NCBI GenBank assembly: GCA_934255485.1
Contig: CAKQOG010000014.1
Location: forward strand, 1 to 55,405
DNA from: an uncultured Prevotellamassilia sp.
Lineage (GTDB): Bacteria; Bacteroidota; Bacteroidia; Bacteroidales; Bacteroidaceae
Reading direction: 5' to 3'
DNA length: 55,405 nt
The notes under the pieces: model-generated
What the model saw: the letters and a program-made list of their open reading frames with translations, nothing else
Told to the model about the DNA's origin: nothing
Database searches by the model: none
Part shown: positions 7,990 to 16,794 of the stretch, one piece after another
Layout of the letters: each line of letters begins with the position of its first letter
How positions within the stretch are numbered: position 1 is the stretch's first letter
Made by a program: the position numbers and the translations under genes

Positions 7990-9021
7990 TTATAGCAAAT
8001 GCTCGTATGCCTTGATAGCTCGTTCGGCTGTACGCACAGCTTCTTCGAGTGGAAACGGCAATTCGCCACCTGAAGCGTTGAGATGTCCACCGCCATTAAA
8101 GAACTCTTCGGCCATCTTGTTGCAAGGAAAATCGTCGACCGAGCGGAGCGATACCCTCACAACATCGCGTTCGGTGTCTTCGCGTAAGGATATGCTGAGG
8201 CGCATGCCCTTTACCTGTAAGGGCATATTAACTAATCCTTCGGCATCGCCGCGAATAAAGTGAAAACGTTTCATCTCATCGCGTGTTATGGTGAAGATAG
8301 ACGCATGGTCTTTGGCATAGAAATGCAATTTTTCGTAAAGTATATATCCGGTTAAGCGCATGCGGTCTACCGAATATACATTGAAAACGTTGCGATATAT
8401 CTTGTCTTTATCAATGCCTTTAGCAAGCAGAAGTGAGATAACTTGATATATCTCAGGGTCGTTGGAGTTGTACGTAAATCCCCCTGTATCTGTCATCATA
8501 CCAGTGTAGAGACAGGTAGCAGCGTGGCGGGTCATATTGTCGTATCCGCCCAATTGATATATCAAACGAAATACGATGTCGCTTGTCGAACACATGTTGG
8601 GGCGCGATACTACTTGCTTGGTGTGTGTTGTGTCGGGGTCAAGGTGATGATCTATAATTACCTTATCTGCCTTGCTTCGCTCAATAGCTTTTTGCATTTC
8701 TTGCAAACGCGAAAGTGCATTAAAATCGAGGCAAAATATGAGGTCGGCCTTTTGTATGATAGCATTAGCTTCGGCCTCGTGTCGGGCATAAAATTGTATG
8801 AGGTGTGAGTTGGGCAGCCAACGCAAAAAGTCGGGGAATGGGTTGGGTAGTATAATTGTTACTTGCTTATCCAATTGTTGTAAATACTCAGCCCAACCTA
8901 ACGATGATCCAACTGCATCGCCATCGGGTCCGCGGTGTGCACATACCACAATGCGGCGACTTTGGCGAATGGTTTGTGCTAAGGTAAAAAGCTCTTTGTC
9001 TGATAAAATAGGAGAGAACAT
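7990..9021 (-). CDS. nrnA: DHH family phosphoesterase, NrnA-like oligoribonuclease / pAp phosphatase
   Basis: This 343-residue cytosolic enzyme most likely degrades 2-5-mers of RNA and/or dephosphorylates 3'-phosphoadenosine 5'-phosphate. The DHH domain has its metal ligands in order: AHRGPDGDAVG (H29, D33, D35), FCLDFN (D99) and DHHLDP (D124, H125, H126). The C-terminal DHHA1 domain carries GGGHLNASGG at 310-319. The length fits NrnA and is too short for RecJ. It follows rpe by 23 bases on the same strand and ends before a strong terminator. Which of the two activities dominates cannot be read from sequence. Confidence 0.9.
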   Translation of the reverse strand: MFSPILSDKELFTLAQTIRQSRRIVVCAHRGPDGDAVGSSLGWAEYLQQLDKQVTIILPNPFPDFLRWLPNSHLIQFYARHEAEANAIIQKADLIFCLDFNALSRLQEMQKAIERSKADKVIIDHHLDPDTTHTKQVVSRPNMCSTSDIVFRLIYQLGGYDNMTRHAATCLYTGMMTDTGGFTYNSNDPEIYQVISLLLAKGIDKDKIYRNVFNVYSVDRMRLTGYILYEKLHFYAKDHASIFTITRDEMKRFHFIRGDAEGLVNMPLQVKGMRLSISLREDTERDVVRVSLRSVDDFPCNKMAEEFFNGGGHLNASGGELPFPLEEAVRTAERAIKAYEHLL

Positions 9022-9044
9022 AGTGAAACGTTGGGTGATGTGGT

Positions 9045-9692
9045 TTACAGATTTTTGAGTATGTGCACTTCTTCTACGGGATCGTCGGCTTTAAACACAG
9101 CTGAACCTGCAACCAATACATCGGCACCTGCTTCAACAAGACGTTTGCCCGTCTCGCGGTTTACTCCTCCGTCTATTTCGATGAGTGCTTTCGACCCGCT
9201 ACGCTCTATCAGTTGGCGCAGACGAATGGTTTTGTCGATGGTATGTTCAATAAACTTTTGTCCACCAAATCCAGGATTAACTGACATGAGCATAACCAAG
9301 TCGAGATCGGCGATAATGTCTTCAAGCAAACTTACAGGAGTGTGGGGGTTAAGCGTAACACCAGCCATCATGCCTTCTGCCTTGATTTGCTGTATTACGC
9401 GATGTAGGTGTGTGCATGCTTCGTAGTGAACATTCATCACTTTGGCACCAAGAGCTTTAACCTCCTTTAAAAACTTTTCGGGGTGTTCAATCATAAGATG
9501 AACATCAAGCGGTTTTGTGGCATGTTTGGCCATTGCTTGCATTACTGGGAAACCAAATGAAATGTTGGGAACAAACACTCCATCCATTACATCAAGGTGG
9601 TACCAATCGCATTCACTTTGGTTGAGCATCTCTAAATCGTGCTGAAGATTACCAAAGTCTGCTGACAATAGAGAAGGAGAAACTAAAGGCAT
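9045..9692 (-). CDS. rpe: Ribulose-phosphate 3-epimerase
   Basis: It interconverts ribulose 5-phosphate and xylulose 5-phosphate in the pentose phosphate pathway. The 215-residue TIM barrel has the metal and catalytic residues in YHLDVMDG (H32, D34) and DVHLMIEHP (H65), then MSVNPGFGGQKF and EIDGGVN. The open frame extends upstream to 9917, but the start at 9692 gives MPLVSPSLLSADFG, the standard family N-terminus. A -7 box at 9831-9838 also lies inside the longer frame, so the longer start would precede the transcript. It is the first gene of a two-gene unit with nrnA. Confidence 0.95.
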   Translation of the reverse strand: MPLVSPSLLSADFGNLQHDLEMLNQSECDWYHLDVMDGVFVPNISFGFPVMQAMAKHATKPLDVHLMIEHPEKFLKEVKALGAKVMNVHYEACTHLHRVIQQIKAEGMMAGVTLNPHTPVSLLEDIIADLDLVMLMSVNPGFGGQKFIEHTIDKTIRLRQLIERSGSKALIEIDGGVNRETGKRLVEAGADVLVAGSAVFKADDPVEEVHILKNL

Positions 9693-9830
9693 TGTATTTG
9701 TTGTTGCGTATGTTATAAAAATATATTTTCGATGTGGCATGAACAGACTATTTATAGCTACCTTTTCAGAAAAGAGTAAAATCTGTATCTTATTTATTGG
9801 TTCAATACACCACACCATCTTATTATTGTA

Positions 9831-9838
9831 CAAAAGTA
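9831..9838 (-). promoter_or_regulatory. -7 box of rpe-nrnA
   Basis: The minus strand reads TACTTTTG (TAnnTTTG), about 140 bases before the rpe start. It supports the internal start codon at 9692. Confidence 0.5.
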
Positions 9839-9969
9839 GTAATTTTTTGTTATTTAGTGCTTGCTTATATGTGATGAAGGGTATATAAATTGAATTACAA
9901 GAACAAATTGTAAGCAAATCTTAACAAAGAAAAATGTAACTTTATATCCCAAAACATAAAAATAAAACA

Positions 9970-9977
9970 TACCTTTG
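9970..9977 (+). promoter_or_regulatory. -7 box of the glsA-glsB unit
   Basis: TACCTTTG matches TAnnTTTG and lies about 46 bases before the start codon at 10024. No clear -33 box is seen. Confidence 0.5.
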
Positions 9978-10023
9978 CAATAACAACCTATGCTTTAGGT
10001 ATTGTTTAAGCAAATCAAACAAG

Positions 10024-10860
10024 TTGATGACTCAGAAAGATAGCAAGATATTTAAGATAGATATAGACAATGTGCTACGCAGCAAGGCTGGCGATAAAGC
10101 AAAATATGTACCTGCGTTTGTAGTGAAATGGCTCAAACACATCGTACATCAAGACGAAATAAATGCTTTCTTGTCTGAGGTCGGTGACTTGCAAGGTGTA
10201 CCTTGGTTAGATGCCGTGCTTAAATTTTTAGATAATAAAATTGAGGTTGAAGGCATTGAAAATCTCCCCAACGATAGCAACGGTCAGCGCTATACCTTTG
10301 TGAGCAATCATCCGCTTGGTGGTGCCGATGGTATAGCTATAGGTCAAATTCTTGGTCATCGTTATGATGGACGTATACGCTATTTGGTCAATGACTTACT
10401 GATGAACCTTCATGGTTTGGCTCCACTCTGTGTGCCTATCAATAAAACAGGGCATCAAAGTCGTGATCTTCCGCGCATGATAGAAGCTGCATTCAGTAGC
10501 GAAAACCATGTTATCATGTTTCCAGCGGGCTTGTGCTCTCGACGCAATAAAGGCATTATTCACGATTTGCCATGGAACAAAACTTTTATATCTAAAAGTA
10601 TAGAAACACAACGCAATGTGGTGCCTATATTCTTTAGTGGGCAAAACTCCGACCGCTTTTATCGGTTAGCTACAATAGGTAAACGCTTAGGGCTGAAATT
10701 TAACATTGCTATGCTATTCCTTGCAGACGAAGTGTTTAAAAATCGGCATAAAACCTTTAAAGTAAAGATAGGAAAACCTATACCATGGCAAACATTTAAT
10801 AATGAACGAAAGCCTGCAGAGTGGGCTTTATGGGTAGAAAAAAAGGTTTACGAACTCTAA
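10024..10860 (+). CDS. glsA: PlsC-like acyltransferase, probable O-acyltransferase of glycine lipid synthesis
   Basis: This 278-residue membrane-associated acyltransferase has the motif VSNHPLGGADG with the catalytic His near residue 96 and Asp six residues later. It is the variant of the usual H-X4-D box seen in OlsA/hemolysin-type lipid acyltransferases. FPAGLCSRRNKG near residue 166 is the acceptor-site motif. In Bacteroides a PlsC-like enzyme (GlsA) adds the second fatty acid to N-acylglycine made by GlsB, giving glycine lipids, and here the two acyltransferases are neighbours with 83 bases between them. An ornithine-lipid or lyso-ornithine role is the alternative. The family is seen directly; the product is inferred from gene pairing. 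Confidence 0.78.
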   Translation: MMTQKDSKIFKIDIDNVLRSKAGDKAKYVPAFVVKWLKHIVHQDEINAFLSEVGDLQGVPWLDAVLKFLDNKIEVEGIENLPNDSNGQRYTFVSNHPLGGADGIAIGQILGHRYDGRIRYLVNDLLMNLHGLAPLCVPINKTGHQSRDLPRMIEAAFSSENHVIMFPAGLCSRRNKGIIHDLPWNKTFISKSIETQRNVVPIFFSGQNSDRFYRLATIGKRLGLKFNIAMLFLADEVFKNRHKTFKVKIGKPIPWQTFNNERKPAEWALWVEKKVYEL

Positions 10861-10943
10861 GTGTTACACAATAACATTTTGATCTCTACAACTACAGAAA
10901 AATAAAAATAGAACGATCTTAACTTTATATTCTCTTATAAGTT

Positions 10944-11921
10944 ATGCAACCTATTATACCTCCAGTAGACAAAGAACTACTAAAAAAAGAACTTACTCCC
11001 GATCGCAGACTGCGTACTACGAATAAAGCAGGAAACGAAATTTATATCATAACCTATCAACAAGCCCCCAATGTGATGCGCGAGATTGGTAGATTGCGTG
11101 AGATAGCCTTTCGTGCTTCGGGAGGCGGAACAGGTATGGAGGTAGATTGGGACGAGTTTGACACGTGCGAACATCCTTACTATCAACTCATAGTGTGGGA
11201 CCCTGAGGAGGAACAGATATTGGGTGGTTATCGCTTTTTGCCAGGCAAAGAAATAAGCTATAACCCCGATGGGCAACCTCACCTTGCAACAAGCCATATG
11301 TTCCATTTCTCTGATGAATTTCTGCATACTTATATGGCAGATACCGTAGAACTCGGACGCTCTTTTGTAACATTAGAGTATCAGAGCACACGGGTTATGA
11401 GCAAGGGTATCTTTGCACTCGACAACCTTTGGGACGGATTAGGTGCACTTACAGTGGTTATACCCAACCTAAAATATTTCTTCGGAAAAATGACCATGTA
11501 TCCCTCGTTTAACCGCGAAGCACGCGACATGATACTCTTTTTCTTAAACAAACATTTTGGCGATAAAGACCATCTTATAACTCCTATTGACCCTCTACGT
11601 ATTGACACACCCAAAGAACAGTTGCAAAAACTCTTTACGTGTGATGACTTTAAGTCAGACTATCGCATACTCAACACCGAAGTGAGAAAACGAGGCTTTA
11701 ATATTCCACCTCTTGTAAACGCTTATATGGGATTAAGTCCTACGATGCGAGTGTTTGGCACCGCTATTAACCATGAGTTTGGTGAGGTAGAAGAAACGGG
11801 TATATTCCTTGCTGTTGATGAAATACTTGAGCAAAAACGCATGCGACATATTGACACTTTTGTAAGAGAACATCCAGATAGTTTAAACCTTTTTGAACAG
11901 CTATTTAAACAGAAAAACTAA
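10944..11921 (+). CDS. glsB: GNAT-type N-acyltransferase, probable first enzyme of glycine lipid synthesis
   Basis: The 325-residue soluble protein belongs to the OlsB/hemolysin-like N-acyltransferase group with an acetyltransferase-like fold. Recognisable stretches are REIGRLREIAFRASGGGTG near residue 47, QILGGYRFLPGKE near 94 and VELGRSFVTLEYQ near 134. It would attach a 3-hydroxy fatty acid from acyl carrier protein to the amino group of glycine, after which the neighbouring PlsC-like enzyme adds the second chain. The order here is O-acyltransferase first, then N-acyltransferase. The amino acid acceptor is inferred from Bacteroides homologues and could be another amino acid. Confidence 0.78.
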   Translation: MQPIIPPVDKELLKKELTPDRRLRTTNKAGNEIYIITYQQAPNVMREIGRLREIAFRASGGGTGMEVDWDEFDTCEHPYYQLIVWDPEEEQILGGYRFLPGKEISYNPDGQPHLATSHMFHFSDEFLHTYMADTVELGRSFVTLEYQSTRVMSKGIFALDNLWDGLGALTVVIPNLKYFFGKMTMYPSFNREARDMILFFLNKHFGDKDHLITPIDPLRIDTPKEQLQKLFTCDDFKSDYRILNTEVRKRGFNIPPLVNAYMGLSPTMRVFGTAINHEFGEVEETGIFLAVDEILEQKRMRHIDTFVREHPDSLNLFEQLFKQKN

Positions 11922-11982
11922 AGAATTTGCAAATTAGTACTTAATAAATGCAAAAAAAGTGGCATAGCATTTGTTTTCTTCG

Positions 11983-11990
11983 TAATTTTG
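11983..11990 (+). promoter_or_regulatory. -7 box of the primary sigma factor gene
   Basis: TAATTTTG matches TAnnTTTG about 160 bases before the start codon and implies a leader of about 150 bases. A correctly spaced -33 box is not visible. Confidence 0.4.
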
Positions 11991-12062
11991 CAACAATTAT
12001 ACGAAGAGTCTGTATTAAATGAACGTTTTTGGGTATATAAACAAACACTATATTGTCAAGTA

Positions 12063-12089
12063 GCCTGCATCGGCATAACCTTTGCAGGC
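12063..12089 (+). other. Hairpin in the leader of the sigma factor gene
   Basis: GCCTGCA (12063-12069) and TGCAGGC (12083-12089) form a perfect 7-bp stem with a 13-base loop. It lies about 60 bases before the start codon, within the inferred 5' leader. No T-run follows, so it is not a terminator. Confidence 0.4.
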
Positions 12090-12149
12090 ATTTCTTATGG
12101 CTATATGGTAAGAATGATGACTAAAGCCCAAATGTGAACAAAAAGAACT

Positions 12150-13019
12150 ATGCGACAACTAAAGATTAATAAAAGTATTACCAACCGCTCGAGTGCAGCG
12201 TTGGACAAGTATTTGGTGGAAATTGGACGTGAAGAGCTTATCTCAACCGACGAAGAGGTAGAGCTCGCACAACGCATTCACAAGGGAGGACCTGATGGTC
12301 AAGCCGCTCTCGATCGTTTAACACGTGCCAATCTTCGTTTTGTTGTCAGTGTGGCCAAACAATATCAAAATCAAGGTTTAGCACTAAACGACTTGATAGA
12401 TGAAGGTAACCTCGGACTTATCAAAGCAGCACAAAAGTTTGATGAAACACGTGGTTTTAAGTTTATCTCCTATGCCGTTTGGTGGATACGCCAAAGTATC
12501 TTGCAAGCTATTTCAGAGCAGAGCCGCATCGTGCGCATGCCACTTAACCAAGTAGGTTTTCAGAGCAAACTAACTAAGGCTATAGTAAACTTTGAACAAG
12601 AATTTGAGCGTCGTCCCTCTGTAGGCGAATTGGCTGAGTTACTCGATACAGACGTTAGCAAAGTACAAGAGGCTCTTGGTACAAATGGTAAGAAGGTGAG
12701 CGTAGATGCTCCTTTTGCCGAAGACGATTCAAATTGTCTGATTGACATTATGACCGATGATTCGGCTCCTGGCACAGACAACCAAATGGAAAAAGAATCG
12801 CTTTCATCCGACCTTGATTCGGCTCTTAAGACCCTTTCAGACCGTGAGCGCCAAGTACTAAAAATGCTTTTTGGTATTGGACGTAACGAGATGACGGCTG
12901 AAGAAGTGGCAAACACACTGAACCTTACTCGCGAACGTGTGCGTCAAATTAAAGAGCGTGCTTTGCGTCGTTTGCGCGAGGCTGACAACATCAACATCCT
13001 AATGAAGTATTTAGGATAA
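12150..13019 (+). CDS. rpoD: RNA polymerase primary sigma factor (sigma-70, Bacteroidota short form)
   Basis: At 289 residues this has the length of the Bacteroidota housekeeping sigma factor, which lacks region 1.1 and most of the non-conserved region. Region 1.2 starts at AALDKYLVEIGREELI. Regions 2.1-2.4 include NLRFVVSVAKQYQNQGL, DLIDEGNLGLIKAAQKFDE and FKFISYAVWWIRQSILQAI. Region 3 follows from RIVRMPLNQVG, and region 4.2 ends the protein with LNLTRERVRQIKERALRRLR. This factor reads the TTTG / TAnnTTTG promoters seen throughout the window. It is monocistronic with its own leader and two tandem terminators. Confidence 0.95.
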   Translation: MRQLKINKSITNRSSAALDKYLVEIGREELISTDEEVELAQRIHKGGPDGQAALDRLTRANLRFVVSVAKQYQNQGLALNDLIDEGNLGLIKAAQKFDETRGFKFISYAVWWIRQSILQAISEQSRIVRMPLNQVGFQSKLTKAIVNFEQEFERRPSVGELAELLDTDVSKVQEALGTNGKKVSVDAPFAEDDSNCLIDIMTDDSAPGTDNQMEKESLSSDLDSALKTLSDRERQVLKMLFGIGRNEMTAEEVANTLNLTRERVRQIKERALRRLREADNINILMKYLG

Positions 13020-13049
13020 GGCTTCTTTAAACAAAGAACCATTTTTTTA
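13020..13049 (+). terminator. First terminator after rpoD
   Basis: A small stem (GG-TTCTTT / AAAGAA-CC) with loop AAAC is followed by seven T, directly after the rpoD stop. Confidence 0.55.
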
Positions 13050-13074
13050 TAACAATATTATAGTTAGTATATAG

Positions 13075-13112
13075 AGTGAGATATTAGGCGTGTGCTTAAT
13101 GTCTCACTTTTT
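13075..13112 (+). terminator. Second terminator after rpoD
   Basis: The 12-bp stem AGTGAGATATTA / TAATGTCTCACT with a 10-base loop is followed by TTTT. Confidence 0.7.
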
Positions 13113-13235
13113 GTGTTTATATGGTTCAACCATTTAGATGCAAGCACTGATTAAAAGTGTTTGCTTTATGTATGCAAATAAAGGACTTAATTATCATATA
13201 GTAATGCTTAGGTCCTGTATTTCGATACAATTTGC

Positions 13236-13243
13236 TATCTTTG
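13236..13243 (+). promoter_or_regulatory. -7 box of the first APC permease
   Basis: TATCTTTG matches TAnnTTTG, 34 bases before the start codon at 13277. Confidence 0.5.
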
Positions 13244-13276
13244 CATATTGATTAGTAACAAACTGAAAAATGTAAA

Positions 13277-14932
13277 ATGAATTTATTTGTAAAGAAAAGT
13301 GCAGAGGAACTACTGCGTGAGGCCGATAACGATGGCGGCAAAGGCTTGAAGCGTGTATTGGGTACGTGGGGGCTAATTGCACTCGGTGTAGGCGTTATTA
13401 TAGGCGCAGGTTTGTTTTCGATAACAGGCATTGTAGCGGGTGAACATACGGGGCCTGCAATCATTTTAAGTTTTATTTTGGCCGCAATTTGCTGCGCTTT
13501 GGCAGGGTTATGCTATGCCGAATTTGCCTCAATGATACCAGTTGCAGGTTCAGCATATACCTATTCATATTTTACGATGGGCGAGCTAACAGCTTGGATC
13601 ATTGGGTGGGACCTTGTGCTTGAATATGCTTTGGCAGCCATGACCGTAAGTATATCGTGGAGTCGCTATTTTAGCATAATGATGAATGATATAGGGTGGA
13701 ATATACCAATGGATTTGATTGCTTGTCCGAGTGATGGTGGTGTGTTTAATGTGCCCGCAGCATTGCTCATTGTATTGTTATCGTTCATTTTAATGCGTGG
13801 TACAAAAGGCAGTTCAAAGTTCAACGACTTTTTGGTAGTGCTAAAAATAGCTGTTGTCCTTCTCTTTATAATCATTGGTTTTAAATATATAAGAAGTGAA
13901 AATCTTACACCATTTGTACCCCAAAACACGGGGGTATTTGGTGAGTATGGTTGGAGTGGTGTGTTGCGTGGTGCAGCAATTGTATTTTTTGCATTCTTGG
14001 GCTTCGATGCCATTAGCACAGCTGCACAAGAAACCAAAAATCCACGACGCAATATGCCTATCGGCATCTTAGGCTCTCTCTTTATTTGCACTGTGCTCTA
14101 TATGGTGTTTGCGTTGGTAATGACAGGCGTTGTAGACTATCATGTTTATAAAGGTGCTGATAGTATAGCACCAGCTGCTACGGCCATAGCCCATATGGGG
14201 CCGATAGCTCCAGATGGTACAGTTACCCCAGCATATCCTTGGCTCAACAGAGGTATTATTTTAGCTATACTTATGGGATATACCAGTGTAGTGTTGGTAA
14301 CATTGTTAGGACAGAGTCGTGTATTTTATAGCATGAGCCGCGATGGATTATTGCCTCCTTTGTTCTCGCACTTGCACAAGCGTTTCCACACGCCAGCGCG
14401 TAGCAATGCCCTCTTTATGGTTGTGCTTGGCACATTAGCGGGCTTAGTACCCGCCAATATCGTGGGCGAGATGACAAGCATAGGCACACTTTTCGCTTTT
14501 GCACTTGTGTGCCTTGGTGTAATAGTCGTACGTCGCACACAGCCCAATGCACCACGTGGTTTTAAGACGCCCTTTGTGCCTTGGGTACCTGCAGCAGGTG
14601 TGGTTTGTTGTGTAGCAATGATGTTATTCCTTCCAGCCGACACGTGGATTCGATTGGTAATATGGATGCTTATTGGCATAGACATTTATTCATATTATGG
14701 CATACGTCATAGCACTATTGGTGGTGGAACAAACCGTCGTCATGGTCAAAGCATCCTATCTGCTTTGGGTAGTTTTATTGCAGTTTTGTGCATTGTCACT
14801 GGCTTTTGGCATCAGCAAACAGTGGGTTGGAACGCAGACAAAACAATGTTTCTGATTGCAGTGATATTTGGTTTGGCGCACATTTTTTTCTATATAGTAC
14901 GCGGCTTTATCTCACGTAAAGAAAATGAATAG
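13277..14932 (+). CDS. APC superfamily amino acid permease (cationic amino acid transporter type), copy 1
   Basis: This 551-residue inner-membrane transporter has about 12-14 hydrophobic segments. The N-terminal cytoplasmic leader NLFVKKSAEELLREAD precedes the first helix, which carries the glycine motif GVIIGAGLFSITG at about residues 37-50, the substrate carboxylate site of APC carriers. AQETKNPRRNMPIGI near 250 is the family loop, and QSRVFYSMSRDGLLPP follows near 346. The pattern fits the CAT/YfnA-like group (amino acid uptake by proton symport). The substrate is unknown. The next gene is a close paralogue 93 bases downstream, so this is a tandem duplication. Confidence 0.9.
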   Translation: MNLFVKKSAEELLREADNDGGKGLKRVLGTWGLIALGVGVIIGAGLFSITGIVAGEHTGPAIILSFILAAICCALAGLCYAEFASMIPVAGSAYTYSYFTMGELTAWIIGWDLVLEYALAAMTVSISWSRYFSIMMNDIGWNIPMDLIACPSDGGVFNVPAALLIVLLSFILMRGTKGSSKFNDFLVVLKIAVVLLFIIIGFKYIRSENLTPFVPQNTGVFGEYGWSGVLRGAAIVFFAFLGFDAISTAAQETKNPRRNMPIGILGSLFICTVLYMVFALVMTGVVDYHVYKGADSIAPAATAIAHMGPIAPDGTVTPAYPWLNRGIILAILMGYTSVVLVTLLGQSRVFYSMSRDGLLPPLFSHLHKRFHTPARSNALFMVVLGTLAGLVPANIVGEMTSIGTLFAFALVCLGVIVVRRTQPNAPRGFKTPFVPWVPAAGVVCCVAMMLFLPADTWIRLVIWMLIGIDIYSYYGIRHSTIGGGTNRRHGQSILSALGSFIAVLCIVTGFWHQQTVGWNADKTMFLIAVIFGLAHIFFYIVRGFISRKENE

Positions 14933-14947
14933 TATTTCGATCGTTTA

Positions 14948-14984
14948 ATAGGTAGGTATTCAAAAAGACGAGCACTTACTTACA
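14948..14984. repeat. Miniature inverted repeat between the two permease genes
   Basis: TAGGTAGGTATTC and GAGCACTTACTTA face each other across AAAAAGAC. Each arm resembles the terminal box of the large palindromic elements (ATAAGTAGGTATTCAAA, ATAAGTAAGTGCTCAAA), but the whole interior is missing. It may be a deletion remnant or a minimal form. Confidence 0.45.
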
Positions 14985-15025
14985 TAAACAATCAGTATGT
15001 CAAACAGTCAATATTGAATATTATT

Positions 15026-16675
15026 ATGAATTTGTTCATTAAAAAATCGGCTGAAGAATTATTAAAAGAAGCGGAAAATGATGGTGGACGTGGACTGAAG
15101 CGTGTACTTGGTCCTGGCGGATTGATAGCGTTAGGAGTAGGTGTAATTATTGGTGCTGGTTTGTTTTCAGTAACTGGCATAGTAGCTGGTGCGCATACGG
15201 GTCCAGCCATAGTCATTAGTTTTGCACTTGCGGCAGTGGCATGTGCATTGTGCGGTTTGTGTTATGCAGAGTTCGCTTCAATGTTGCCCGTTTCAGGTTC
15301 AGCATATACCTATTCATACTTTACAATGGGCGAACTCGTTGCATGGATAATAGGGTGGGACCTTGTGCTCGAATACACTGTAGCGTCGGTAGCAATAGCT
15401 ATTTCGTGGAGTAAGTATTTTAGCATTATGTTGCAAGGCATAGGTTATCCGCTACCAATTGAATGGACTGCATGCCCATCCGAGGGAGGGCTCTTTAATG
15501 TGCCAGCCATGTTATTAGTAGTGCTCTTGTCGTGTATTTTGATGCGAGGAACGGCTGGTAGCTCAAAGTTTAATGACCTAATGGTAGCACTAAAGATTAC
15601 TGTTGTATTAGCATTTATCTTTATTGGTTTTAAATATATTAGAGCTGAAAATCTTACACCATTCGTTCCCGAAAACACAGGTGTTTTTGGCGAATATGGC
15701 TGGAGTGGTGTGTTGCGTGGAGCAGCCATAGTGTTCTTTGCATACATAGGCTTTGATGCTGTAAGTACGGCAGCACAAGAAACTAAAAACCCACGTCGCA
15801 ATATGCCAATAGGCATTTTAGGCTCGTTGTTGGTGTGCAGTATACTCTATATGGTGTTCTCGTTTGTTATGACAGGTGTGGTTGATTACCATGCTTACAT
15901 AGGCGCAGAAAGCATAGCACCAGCTGCAACAGCTGTAGCTAACATGGGACCTATTGGACCTGACGGAGTAGTTGTTCCGGCTTACCCGTGGCTTAATCGT
16001 GGCATTATTATCGCCATATTGTTAGGTTATGCCAGTGTGGTGATGGTGATGATGTTAGGGCAGAGTCGTGTGTTTTATAGCATGAGTAAAGACGGATTGT
16101 TGCCCCCTTTGTTTTCGCATCTTCACAAACGTTTTCACACCCCAGCACGCAGCAACTTCCTCTTTATGATTGTGATAGGCACGTTAGCAGGCATAGTACC
16201 TGCAAATATAGCAGGCGAAATGACGAGTATCGGAACGCTCTTTGCTTTCTCGCTTGTGTGCTTAGGCGTGATAGTTGTACGCAAAACTCAACCGCATGCA
16301 CCACGTAGTTTTAAAACCCCATGGGTACCCTATATACCAGCTGCAGGACTAATATTATGTATTGGCATGATGCTCTTTCTTCCAGCCGAAACATGGATAC
16401 GTCTTGTGATGTGGATGCTTATCGGCATAGACATTTACTCTTATTATGGCATCAAACATAGCACCATAGGGGGTGGCACCATACGCCGTCACGGACAAAC
16501 TATACTCAGTGCAATAGGGGTGTTCATAGGCTTTCTTTGTGTGCTAACAGGCTTTTGGCATCAGCAAACTGTGGGGTGGGGCGAGAGCCACCTTATGCTT
16601 TGGATAGCCTCATTGTTTGGAGTTGGCCATATATTCTTCTTCTTAGTAAGAGGATTTATAAAGCACAATGCTTAA
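15026..16675 (+). CDS. APC superfamily amino acid permease, copy 2
   Basis: This 549-residue inner-membrane transporter is a close paralogue of the gene just upstream along its whole length. It shares the leader NLFIKKSAEELLKEAEND, the helix-1 motif GVIIGAGLFSVTG, AQETKNPRRNMPIGI and the C-terminal FWHQQTVGW segment. I chose ATG 15026 because it gives the same N-terminus as the paralogue; an upstream TTG at 15014 would add four residues. No promoter box is visible in the 93-base gap, so it may be cotranscribed. Differences cluster in the loops around residues 130-150 and 300, which could mean different substrate preference. Confidence 0.9.
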   Translation: MNLFIKKSAEELLKEAENDGGRGLKRVLGPGGLIALGVGVIIGAGLFSVTGIVAGAHTGPAIVISFALAAVACALCGLCYAEFASMLPVSGSAYTYSYFTMGELVAWIIGWDLVLEYTVASVAIAISWSKYFSIMLQGIGYPLPIEWTACPSEGGLFNVPAMLLVVLLSCILMRGTAGSSKFNDLMVALKITVVLAFIFIGFKYIRAENLTPFVPENTGVFGEYGWSGVLRGAAIVFFAYIGFDAVSTAAQETKNPRRNMPIGILGSLLVCSILYMVFSFVMTGVVDYHAYIGAESIAPAATAVANMGPIGPDGVVVPAYPWLNRGIIIAILLGYASVVMVMMLGQSRVFYSMSKDGLLPPLFSHLHKRFHTPARSNFLFMIVIGTLAGIVPANIAGEMTSIGTLFAFSLVCLGVIVVRKTQPHAPRSFKTPWVPYIPAAGLILCIGMMLFLPAETWIRLVMWMLIGIDIYSYYGIKHSTIGGGTIRRHGQTILSAIGVFIGFLCVLTGFWHQQTVGWGESHLMLWIASLFGVGHIFFFLVRGFIKHNA

Positions 16676-16703
16676 GCGCAAAGAAATAAGCATTACAGAT
16701 AAA

Positions 16704-16742
16704 GCCCACGTATCTCGGATAATAGATACGTGGGCATTATTT
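16704..16742 (+). terminator. Terminator after the APC permease pair
   Basis: The perfect 12-bp stem GCCCACGTATCT / AGATACGTGGGC with loop CGGATAAT is followed by ATTATTT. It stands between two convergent genes, and a second weaker inverted repeat (TACTTAC / GTAAGTA) follows at 16757-16792. Confidence 0.75.
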
Positions 16743-16794
16743 GTAATAGTTAATGACTACTTACAAGTTGTAAAAACTTTATCAGTAAGTAGTA

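Noticed and set aside
9693..9917. N-terminal extension of ribulose-phosphate epimerase
   Set aside because: It is not part of the family, has odd composition, and contains the minus-strand -7 box; the start at 9692 fits the family.
12075..12084. -7 box ATAACCTTTG before rpoD
   Set aside because: The spacing is one base too long for TAnnTTTG, and it lies within the leader hairpin.
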